47,811 bases of DNA. Source: Variovorax sp. WDL1 (lineage in GTDB: Bacteria; Pseudomonadota; Gammaproteobacteria; Burkholderiales; Burkholderiaceae_C). Below, one piece after another: positions 38,127 through 45,322 of the stretch (position 1 is its first letter; each line of letters opens with the position of its first letter). The stretch is taken from NCBI RefSeq assembly GCF_001541225.1, contig NZ_LMTS01000242.1, forward strand, positions 1-47,811, written 5' to 3'. A model generated the notes under the pieces. That model was not told the origin of the DNA. It searched no databases and saw only the letters and a program-made list of their open reading frames with translations. The position numbers and the translations under genes are program-made.

Positions 38127-38780
38127 ATGAAATCCGATACGCAACTCCGAACCGACGTCCTGGCCGAACTCGACTGGGACCCGGCGATCAAGGCCGGCGC
38201 AGTCGGCGTCACCGCCAAAGAGGGCGTGGTCACCTTGACAGGCCATCTGGGCAGCCATGCCGAGAAGGTGGCCGCCGAACGCGCGGCGCAACGGGTCCGG
38301 GGCGTGAAGGCGCTTGCGGTCGAGTTGACGGTCAAGCTGCCCGCTGGCGATGAACGCACGGATGCCGACATCGCGCGGGCCGTGGAGCACGCGCTCGAAT
38401 GGACCATCCTCGTGCCCACGGGGAAGATCAAGCCGATGGTCGAGGCCGGCTGGGTGACGCTGAACGGGGAGGTCGAGTGGGAGTACCAGCGCCGCGCAGC
38501 GGAGAACGCGGTGCGCCACCTGATGGGTGTCACCGGCGTATCGAACATGGTCAAGATCGCCCCGAAGCTGCACGCCGCGGACGTTGAGAAGAAGCTGCGG
38601 GAAGCGTTGGCCCGGCAGGCGCAGCGCGAGAGCGACCGCATCCGGATTTCGGTCGACGGGTCGAAGGTCGCACTGCGCGGGAGCGTTCACTCCTTCGCCG
38701 AGCTCTACGCCGTCCGCGACGCCGCCTGGTCGGTGCCGGGCGTGACTTCGGTCGACAACGACCTGGTGGTCCTGGACTGA
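38127..38780 (+). CDS. Triple BON-domain protein
   Basis: 217 aa with three BON repeats. Each follows the pattern of a helix, V-T-L-x-G strand and an AERA/AVRxxxGV helix: GVVTLTGHLGSHAEKVAAER...RVRGVKAL, GWVTLNGEVEWEYQRRAAEN...LMGVTGVSNMV, and KVALRGSVHSFAELYAVRDA...VPGVTSVDND. BON domains bind phospholipid or peptidoglycan-associated surfaces in the envelope; this copy has no signal peptide, so a cytosolic or membrane-surface location is likely. AAAGG precedes the ATG. A degenerate piece of a second BON gene lies at 39088-39225 on the other strand. Confidence 0.92.
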   Translation: MKSDTQLRTDVLAELDWDPAIKAGAVGVTAKEGVVTLTGHLGSHAEKVAAERAAQRVRGVKALAVELTVKLPAGDERTDADIARAVEHALEWTILVPTGKIKPMVEAGWVTLNGEVEWEYQRRAAENAVRHLMGVTGVSNMVKIAPKLHAADVEKKLREALARQAQRESDRIRISVDGSKVALRGSVHSFAELYAVRDAAWSVPGVTSVDNDLVVLD

Positions 38781-38815
38781 AGCCGAGCCCGGCTGACGGC
38801 GCGAAGCTCGATGTC

Positions 38816-39085
38816 ATGAAGAAGCGCTCGACTCCCAAGCCTTCCACCGCACCCGCAAAAGGGCGCCGGGTCCGATCGCCGATGCCTCCCGCTCCCGGCG
38901 AAGCCGCAGGCGATGCGATCGGCAGCACGCGGCGGGGCGCGTGGGATACGGATCGAACCGATATCGAAAGGGCCAACGAAGGGCATGGTCAATCGATCGA
39001 GACCGCATCGCGCGATGCGGAGGCAGGGGGCGTCGAAGCGCCGGAATCTCTCTCGGAAGGCAAGAAGGCCCTGCCTTTCGAATAG
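38816..39085 (+). CDS. Small hydrophilic hypothetical protein
   Basis: 89 aa. It starts MKKRSTPKPSTAPAKGRRVR and ends EGKKALPFE. It is highly charged, Pro- and Gly-rich, with no hydrophobic core, so it is probably disordered. There is no clear ribosome site, and it lies 35 bp after the BON gene. It may be a real short gene at the end of that operon or a chance frame. Confidence 0.35.
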   Translation: MKKRSTPKPSTAPAKGRRVRSPMPPAPGEAAGDAIGSTRRGAWDTDRTDIERANEGHGQSIETASRDAEAGGVEAPESLSEGKKALPFE

Positions 39086-39087
39086 CC

Positions 39088-39225
39088 GCCGATCGCAACA
39101 GGCGCGTTCGCCGACATCACCTTCGGCTTGAGGATGATCTCATTCGTCAGGCCCAGGACACCGGTCAACGCGCGGACAGCCTCCATGGCAGCGTTGCGCT
39201 GGTAACTCATATCCAGTGGGCGAAC
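39088..39225 (-). pseudogene. Remnant of a BON-domain gene
   Basis: In one minus-strand frame, about 45 residues read as the middle of a BON protein: MSYQRNAAMEAVRALTGVLG, then LTNEIILKPKV. This aligns by eye with the EVEWEYQRRAAENAVRHLMGV and NMVKIAPKL part of the intact protein at 38127-38780. Neither the start nor the rest of the gene is present; the frame passes into unrelated sequence on both sides. Its orientation is opposite to the intact copy, so it is not a simple tandem duplication. Confidence 0.6.
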
Positions 39226-39253
39226 TGAAACGCAGGGTGCGCATGCATGAACG

Positions 39254-39295
39254 TTGATGCAGCGCAAGCGCGGCGGCACGCTGGCAACGAACAAT
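39254..39295 (+). promoter_or_regulatory. Crp/Fnr-type promoter for the usp-deg pair
   Basis: Box TTGATGCAGCGCAA (39254-39267) with AACAAT at 39290-39295, exactly 32 bp apart. The predicted start is near 39302, with a leader of about 59 nt. Confidence 0.75.
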
Positions 39296-39360
39296 GAGCC
39301 TGCTTGTCGCAAGGCCGGCGGCGGGCAGGTCCAAGACGGCCGACGAAACGAGGAAACGCC

Positions 39361-39816
39361 ATGTACCAACATATCCTGGTTCCCCTGGATGGCAGTGCCA
39401 CCGCCGAACGCGGACTGCGCGAAGCAGTCCGGCTCGCCGCCGAGCAGAAGAGCAAGCTCCATCTGCTGCACGTGATCGAGGATTTTCCGACGCTGATGGA
39501 GATGTCATCGGCCGTGAGCTTCGACTCCGTGATGCGCGAGGTACGCGGCTACGGCGAGGACGTGCTTTCGAAGGCCAAGGCTGCGGCCGCGGCAGCCGGC
39601 GTGACGGCGCAGACCTCCCTGCGTGAGGTGACGCGCGGCCGGATCGCCAGCGTCGTGATCGACGAGGCGCGCAGCTCGGGCTGCGACTTGATCGTCATGG
39701 GCACGCATGGGCGGCGCGGCTTCAGCCGTCTGGCGCTCGGCAGCGACGCCGACCTGGTGGTGCGTCAGAGCCCCGTGCCCGTCCTCCTGGTTCGTGACGA
39801 TCCGGAACAGTCCTGA
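39361..39816 (+). CDS. Universal stress protein (UspA family)
   Basis: 151 aa, one Usp domain. MYQHILVPLDGSATAERGLR and DLIVMGTHGRRGFSRLALGSDADLVVRQSPVPVLLVR give the ATP-binding signature. It is a paralogue of the protein at 30437. GAGGAAA precedes the ATG. It is followed 13 bp later by the Deg-type protease, probably in one transcript. Confidence 0.93.
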   Translation: MYQHILVPLDGSATAERGLREAVRLAAEQKSKLHLLHVIEDFPTLMEMSSAVSFDSVMREVRGYGEDVLSKAKAAAAAAGVTAQTSLREVTRGRIASVVIDEARSSGCDLIVMGTHGRRGFSRLALGSDADLVVRQSPVPVLLVRDDPEQS

Positions 39817-39829
39817 AGCGCCACGCCTC

Positions 39830-41266
39830 GTGCGACAGCCACGCCAGCTCCTCTGCGCCCTCGCCTGCGCCTGCCTGCTCTGCGGCTGCGGCACCAGTCC
39901 GGCCCAGGTCCCGCCGGCAGGCATCGAATCCCCCCCGCAGCAGGTGGCGGCCTTCTCGACTCTGGTCGCGAGCCGCAGCGCGACGGTGGTGGACATCAGC
40001 ACCCTGCGCATCGGGCGCGATGAAAGCGAAGGCGAGACGGGCCTGGAATTCGCGCCCGAGAACGATTTCGCGGACCGGCTTGCCTGGCCGCTTCCGGCCA
40101 GCGCGACGATCAGCCAGATCCGGGACCTGGCCTCGGGGATCATTGTCTCGAGCGACGGGCTCATCCTCACCAGCGCACACGTCGTCAGCCATGTCGACGA
40201 AGCACAGGTCCGCCTGGACGACGGGCGCCGGTTCACGGCCCGTCTGGTCGGCAGCGATCGGCAGACCGATGTCGCGTTGCTGAAGATCGACGCCGAGGGG
40301 CTTCCGGTTGCGGTCATCGGCGATTCATCGCAGCTGCGGCCGGGCGACTGGGTGGCGGCGATCGGCGCGCCGTTCGGATTTCATGGAAGCGTCACCACCG
40401 GCGTGGTGAGTGCGAAGGATCGACTGATCGCCGGCGCCGGCGAGATTCCGTTCATCCAGACCGACGTCGCCATCAACCCCGGCAGCTCGGGCAGTCCGCT
40501 GTTCAACAGCCGAGGCGAAGTGGTCGCGATCAACTCGATGATCTACAGCGGCAGCGGCGGCTACATGGGCCTGTCGTTCGCGGTGCCGATCAACCTGGCC
40601 ATGCAGATCTCCAAGCAGTTGCGCGCCACCGGCGCGGTGCGCCGGGCGCGCCTGGGTGCCGAGTTCCAGGAGATGACGCCCTTGCTGGCGGATTCGTTCG
40701 GTCTTGCCCTGTCCGCCGGCGCGCTGGTCGTCAACGTGGAGCCGGACAGCCCGGCCCGGCGCGCGGGCCTGGCAGCCGGCGACATCGTGACGGCCATGGA
40801 TGGTGCGCGCTTCTCGCACTTCTCCGAGCTGCTGCAGCAGATCGCCGGGCGTGCACCTGGCACGCGCAGCCGCCTCGAGCTCTGGCGCCGCGGCGAGCCG
40901 CACACGATCTGGGTCACGCTCTCCGAGCAGCCGGGCACACGGCTCCCCTCGCCCAGTACCACCGAGCCCGAATGGAACGACGGTCTCGGCCTGAGTCTTG
41001 CAGAGCTGTCGGCTGCAACGCGCCAGCTGCTTCGCATCGACGCGGGGTTGCTGGTGCGCGAATCGAGCGGGCTCGCCCGCAGCGAGGGCATCCGGGCGGG
41101 CGATCTGATCGTCGCCGTCAATGACCAGCGCCTCGAACGCGTGGACGATTTCCGGCGCGCGCTGTTGCACGTGAGCGCGGGCCGAACCGTCGCATTGCTG
41201 GTCATGCGCGATCGCCGGCTGGCCTATGTGCCGATCAGGATCTCCGGGCGGCCCGTGTCGCACTGA
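39830..41266 (+). CDS. Deg/HtrA-type serine protease, predicted lipoprotein
   Basis: About 478 aa from GTG at 39830. A hydrophobic N-terminus ends in the lipobox LCGC, with Cys20 as the lipidated residue. The trypsin-like triad is His117 (LTSAHVV), Asp147 (DVALLKID) and Ser220 in NPGSSGSPLF, a small variation on the usual GNSGG. Two PDZ domains follow (about 305-380 with SPARRAGLAAGDIVTAMDG, and 400-470 with SEGIRAGDLIVAVNDQ). It would degrade or refold damaged proteins in the periplasm. An anchored DegP/DegQ relative is unusual; if the start were further downstream the anchor would be lost. Confidence 0.88.
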   Translation: MRQPRQLLCALACACLLCGCGTSPAQVPPAGIESPPQQVAAFSTLVASRSATVVDISTLRIGRDESEGETGLEFAPENDFADRLAWPLPASATISQIRDLASGIIVSSDGLILTSAHVVSHVDEAQVRLDDGRRFTARLVGSDRQTDVALLKIDAEGLPVAVIGDSSQLRPGDWVAAIGAPFGFHGSVTTGVVSAKDRLIAGAGEIPFIQTDVAINPGSSGSPLFNSRGEVVAINSMIYSGSGGYMGLSFAVPINLAMQISKQLRATGAVRRARLGAEFQEMTPLLADSFGLALSAGALVVNVEPDSPARRAGLAAGDIVTAMDGARFSHFSELLQQIAGRAPGTRSRLELWRRGEPHTIWVTLSEQPGTRLPSPSTTEPEWNDGLGLSLAELSAATRQLLRIDAGLLVRESSGLARSEGIRAGDLIVAVNDQRLERVDDFRRALLHVSAGRTVALLVMRDRRLAYVPIRISGRPVSH

Positions 41267-41292
41267 CCTCCAGGGTCCTGTTCTGCCGCATC

Positions 41293-41310
41293 TACCTTGA
41301 TACCAAGGTA
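41293..41310. promoter_or_regulatory. Palindromic operator candidate upstream of the hydrolase gene
   Basis: TACCTTG (41293-41299) and CAAGGTA (41304-41310) are perfect inverted arms separated by ATAC. The symmetry and 18-bp length suit a dimeric repressor (MarR-like, for example). It does not match the TTG[AC]-N6-[GT]CAA box. The hydrolase ATG is 126 bp downstream. Confidence 0.5.
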
Positions 41311-41436
41311 TGGACCGACACCATCGTGCAATGGCTTCTCCATTTCGCCTGTCGTTTGATGTGCTGCCGCGCCGATGGGCACTCGCGCCGCTGAATCCGA
41401 CCCACCAGCACACACCCCCACTCAAAGGATGTACCC

Positions 41437-42486
41437 ATGCCTGACCAGCTCACCATCCCCCGCCGTTCGTTCCTGGGCAAGGCAGCCGTGGGAGTTGCCG
41501 CAACGCAGCTGGCGGCCAGCATCACGGCGTTTGCGCAGCCGAGAGACCTTGCATCGACGCCTGCACCGAGCCCCTCGGCCCCGCTGAACCTTCTTGGACC
41601 CATCAAGAACGTCGAGGCGGGCGTGCTGAATGTCGGCTACGCAGAGATGGGGCCGGCGAGCGGCGCCCCGATCGTCCTTCTGCATGGTTGGCCCTACGAC
41701 ATCCACACCTACGTCGATGTCGCACCATTGCTGGCCTCGGAGGGCTTCCGCATCATCGTCCCGCACCTGCGCGGCTATGGCACGACAAGATTCATTTCCA
41801 GCACGACGCCCAGGAACGGCCAGCCGGCCGCGATTGCTGTCGACATCATCGCGTTGATGGATGCGCTGAAGATCCAGAGGGCGACGATTGCCGGCTGCGA
41901 CTGGGGCGCACGAACCGCCTGCATTCTTGCTGCGATGTGGCCGGAGCGTGTCAAGGCACTGGTTTCGGTCAGCGGCTACCTGATCGGGAGCCAGGCAGCG
42001 GGCAAGGCGCCGTTGCCACCCAAGGCTGAGCTGCAGTGGTGGTACCAGTACTACTTCGCCACCGAACGCGGCCGAGCCGGGTACGAGAAGCACCGTCGCG
42101 AGTTCTCGAAGCTGATCTGGCAGATCGCATCTCCGCGATGGGCCTTCGACGACGCCACGTTCGATCGGAGTGCCTCGGCGCTGGACAACCCGGACCACGT
42201 GAGTGTGGTGGTCCACAACTATCGGTGGCGCCTTGGCTTGGCGGAAGGCGAGTCGAGATACGACGACCTGGAACGTCGACTCGCCGAGGCCCCGACCATC
42301 AATGTACCGACCATCAGCTTCGAAGGCGATGCCAACGGTGCCCCACATCCAGCTGCGGCTTCCTACGCCAGGAAGTTCTCGGGCAGATACGAGCATCGCG
42401 TAGTCGAAGGCGGCGTCGGTCACAACCTGCCCCAGGAGGCGCCCGGGGCCTTCGCCGCAGCTGTGGTCGAACTCGCTCGCCTCTGA
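41437..42486 (+). CDS. Tat-exported alpha/beta hydrolase (epoxide hydrolase/dehalogenase-like)
   Basis: 349 aa. The twin-arginine signal RRSFLGKAAVGVAATQLAAS predicts folded export to the periplasm. The alpha/beta hydrolase core has the oxyanion motif LLHGWP, the nucleophile elbow AGCDWGAR with Asp155, and a catalytic His329 in GVGHNLPQEAP. An Asp nucleophile points to epoxide hydrolases, haloalkane dehalogenases or fluoroacetate dehalogenases rather than Ser esterases. The substrate is unknown. AAAGGA precedes the ATG. It lacks the Crp/Fnr box of the genes to its left and instead has a palindrome at 41293-41310. Confidence 0.88.
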   Translation: MPDQLTIPRRSFLGKAAVGVAATQLAASITAFAQPRDLASTPAPSPSAPLNLLGPIKNVEAGVLNVGYAEMGPASGAPIVLLHGWPYDIHTYVDVAPLLASEGFRIIVPHLRGYGTTRFISSTTPRNGQPAAIAVDIIALMDALKIQRATIAGCDWGARTACILAAMWPERVKALVSVSGYLIGSQAAGKAPLPPKAELQWWYQYYFATERGRAGYEKHRREFSKLIWQIASPRWAFDDATFDRSASALDNPDHVSVVVHNYRWRLGLAEGESRYDDLERRLAEAPTINVPTISFEGDANGAPHPAAASYARKFSGRYEHRVVEGGVGHNLPQEAPGAFAAAVVELARL

Positions 42487-42638
42487 CGGACCGTCGCTCT
42501 TGCTCTTCCGGGAACCGATGACGCAGTTTGCGGGCGCATCGTCGCGTCCGGTGGCCTGTTCGGAGGCCGTGCGCTGCGCCGCATCGGCGCGTTCGATAGG
42601 ATCCGGGCTCGACAACGACCCCGCCTCTCGCGCCTCCC

Positions 42639-45281
42639 ATGCACGACCCGACCTCCCGAGATGCCGCCTCAGCGGCGGCCCCTGGCATGAACGTCAGAAC
42701 GGCGATCTTCATCCTCGGGATGCATCGCAGCGGCACTTCGGCGCTGGCGCGGGTGGTCAACCTGCTTGGCGCATCGTTGCCGCGGCGGGTGCTGCCGGCA
42801 GGGCTCGGCAACGAGCTGGGCCATTGGGAGCCGGAGGCCGCCGTCGCACTGCACGACCGGATGCTGGAGGCCGCGGGCACGGCGGTCAACGCACTCAGCG
42901 GGCCGCCGGATGCCTGGTTCGCGACGCCCGCGGCGGAGGCCTTCCTCGCGCCCATGCGGCAGCTGATCGACACCGAGTTCGCCGGCGAGCCGCTCTTCGT
43001 GTTCAAGGACCCGCGCACCGCGCTGCTGTTCCCGCTGTGGCGCCGCGCGCTGGCGGATCTCGGCGTGCGATGCCTGCCCATCGTGATGCTGCGCGACCCC
43101 CTCGAGGCGGCGGCATCGCTGGTGGACCGCCAGGCCAAGGCGGTGCCTTGGCAATCCTGGAGCCTGGAACGCGCGGGGCTGCTCTGGCTGCGCTACATGC
43201 TGGCGGCCGAGCGCCATACCCGCGGCGGCGTTCGCGCGTTCTGCAGCTATGCGGACCTGTTGGACGACTGGCGGGGGGTGGCGACGCGGTTGGCCGACGA
43301 CCTCGGGTGCGCGTGGCCACGGGCGTTGGCGCAGGCCGCGCCCGACATCGATGCCTTCCTGGACGCGGGCCATCGCCATCAGCGTGCGGAGCGGATGCAG
43401 GCCAGCCGCGGCGGCGTCTGGTCGTTCTGGATCGGTCCTGCCTTCGAGGCGTTGAGCCATGCCGGCGCCCGCACCGGGGTCGAGCCGAAGCAGGCGGTCC
43501 TGGACACGGTCGGGCAGTCCTTCGCGGATGTGTGCGCGGCGTTGCTGCCCATCGCCGAGCCGGCCGATTCGATGATCGTGGGCCTGCCGGCCGCCATCGC
43601 AGCGCCCGCGGTCGCAGGGCAGCGCAGCCTGTGCCTCGTCGTCACCGCGTTCATGCTGGACGCGGTGCGCACCGGCGAACTGGTGACCATGCTCGATGCC
43701 TTGCGCGGCTGCGACACGCGCGTCACCCTGGTTTCCGCCGGCGCATTTCCTGAAGCGGCAAGCCGCGCGCTGGCCGCGCTCGCCACGGAACAGGGCGTCG
43801 AGCTCCAGCCTTGCGCAGAAAGCGCGCTGACGATCGAACCCACCTTCCTGAGGACGACGGTCGAGCTGTTGCGCCATTTACGCGCGCGGCAGTTCGACGC
43901 CGTGCTGTTCCCGGACCGCGAAGGCCCGGGCTACGCGAGCATCGTCGCGAAGCAGGCGGGCCTCGCATTGGCGGCGACGAAGCTCGGGGTGATCGCCTTC
44001 GGCCAAGCCCGCTCGCAGCGCGAGCGCGAGCGTCGCTTTCCGGGCGATCTCGTCACGCTGTCGGTGGAACACATCGAACAGAAGGCCGTCGAGGGCGCCG
44101 ATGCCGTCCTCCAGCCGCCGCAGGCCGTCGGCCCGTGGATGCACGACGCCGCGCAGCGCGTGGTGGATGCGGCCCCGCCGGCCAGCATCACCGTCGTGAT
44201 CAGCCATTTCGAGCGGCCGCACTTGCTCGACCAGAACCTGCAGGCGCTCACGCGACAGACGGACCGCGACTTCTCCGTGCTCGTGGTCGACGACGGCAGC
44301 GAGGGCGCCGATGCGCTCCAGTACCTGGACGGCGTCGAGGAGGCTTATCGTCACCTGAACCTGCGCTTGATCCGGCAGGCCAACCAGTACCTGGGCGCGG
44401 CGCGCAATGCGGGCATTCGCGCTGCCGCGACGGAATTCGTGATTCTTCTGGACGACGACAACCTCGCCTTTCCGACGATGGTCGCGACGTTGCGGCAAGC
44501 GGTGCGCGCACTGCAGGCGGATGTGGTCACCTGCGGGATCCGCCATTTCCACGACGCCGATGGAACGCCGGATGCCGGCGGGGCGGGCCACGGACCGGAC
44601 CAGTTCTTCGCGGGCGGCCCGCTGCTCGTCGGCGCCGTCCACAACTGCTTCGGGGATGCATCCGGCATCTATCGCCGCCGGATCTTCGATCGCGTGGGCT
44701 ATTTCCACGAGCAGCGTGGCGTGACCTACGAAGACTGGCAGATGCACCTGCGGGTCGCGGCGGCGGGATTGCGGCTGGTCAGCCTGCCCGAGGCCCTGGT
44801 CTGGTACAGGGTGCGCGCAGACAGCATGCTGCGCACCACGCATCGCCACGACAACGCGCGCGTGATCGCGTCCACGGTGCGCGCGATGCCATGCTCGGCG
44901 CTGGAGCCGTTGACGGATTTCCTCATCGGGCAGGAGGAAGAGCGCGTCCGCCTGAACCTCAACATCGAAGCCATGCGGGCGGCGGCTGCCGCCCATGCGG
45001 CGGCGCTCTCCGAGACCGGCATCGAGGCCTCGCGCCACGCGCTGGCGCTCGAGCAGATGCTCGAGGCACGGACGAAGGACGCGCGCACGGCCGAGCGCTA
45101 CGCGCAATCCCTGGAAGAGGCGCTGGCGGAGGCGCGCACGGCACGCGACGCGGCGGCCGAATACGCACGCAGCCTGGAGTCGGCGCGCGCCGCGGCGGAG
45201 GCCTATGCACGGGAGCTCGAGGCGGAGCTGGCGCGCAGGGACCGCGTGGCAGCGCCGGAACCTCCGAGCCCCGATGGTTAG
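42639..45281 (+). CDS. Multidomain sulfotransferase-glycosyltransferase with coiled-coil tail
   Basis: 880 aa. Residues about 20-300 form a sulfotransferase (PAPS loop FILGMHRSGTSALARV, and VMLRDPLEAAASLV for the 3'-phosphate site). Residues about 320-500 resemble the N-terminal half of a GT4-type glycosyltransferase. Residues about 505-760 are a GT2 domain (ITVVISHFERPHLLDQNLQA, VLVVDDGS, the DxD-like LLDDDN, and GVTYEDWQMHLRV). The last 100 residues are an Ala/Glu/Arg-rich coiled coil. It probably builds and sulfates a surface glycan. The start at 42639 lacks a ribosome site; 42687 is an alternative. Confidence 0.85.
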   Translation: MHDPTSRDAASAAAPGMNVRTAIFILGMHRSGTSALARVVNLLGASLPRRVLPAGLGNELGHWEPEAAVALHDRMLEAAGTAVNALSGPPDAWFATPAAEAFLAPMRQLIDTEFAGEPLFVFKDPRTALLFPLWRRALADLGVRCLPIVMLRDPLEAAASLVDRQAKAVPWQSWSLERAGLLWLRYMLAAERHTRGGVRAFCSYADLLDDWRGVATRLADDLGCAWPRALAQAAPDIDAFLDAGHRHQRAERMQASRGGVWSFWIGPAFEALSHAGARTGVEPKQAVLDTVGQSFADVCAALLPIAEPADSMIVGLPAAIAAPAVAGQRSLCLVVTAFMLDAVRTGELVTMLDALRGCDTRVTLVSAGAFPEAASRALAALATEQGVELQPCAESALTIEPTFLRTTVELLRHLRARQFDAVLFPDREGPGYASIVAKQAGLALAATKLGVIAFGQARSQRERERRFPGDLVTLSVEHIEQKAVEGADAVLQPPQAVGPWMHDAAQRVVDAAPPASITVVISHFERPHLLDQNLQALTRQTDRDFSVLVVDDGSEGADALQYLDGVEEAYRHLNLRLIRQANQYLGAARNAGIRAAATEFVILLDDDNLAFPTMVATLRQAVRALQADVVTCGIRHFHDADGTPDAGGAGHGPDQFFAGGPLLVGAVHNCFGDASGIYRRRIFDRVGYFHEQRGVTYEDWQMHLRVAAAGLRLVSLPEALVWYRVRADSMLRTTHRHDNARVIASTVRAMPCSALEPLTDFLIGQEEERVRLNLNIEAMRAAAAAHAAALSETGIEASRHALALEQMLEARTKDARTAERYAQSLEEALAEARTARDAAAEYARSLESARAAAEAYARELEAELARRDRVAAPEPPSPDG

Positions 45282-45283
45282 AA

Positions 45284-45313
45284 TTCGCGACTTTTCGCGA
45301 CTTTTCCCGACAT
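45284..45313. repeat. Three 10-bp tandem repeats between the two glycosyltransferase genes
   Basis: TTCGCGACTT (45284-45293) is repeated exactly at 45294-45303 and imperfectly as TTCCCGACAT at 45304-45313. The array fills the gap from the stop of the first gene to the ribosome site of the next. Confidence 0.75.
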
Positions 45314-45322
45314 TGGAGAAAT

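Noticed and set aside
41356..41369. TTGATGTGCTGCCG upstream of the hydrolase as a box
   Set aside because: The right half-site is wrong (no CAA) and there is no matching -10.
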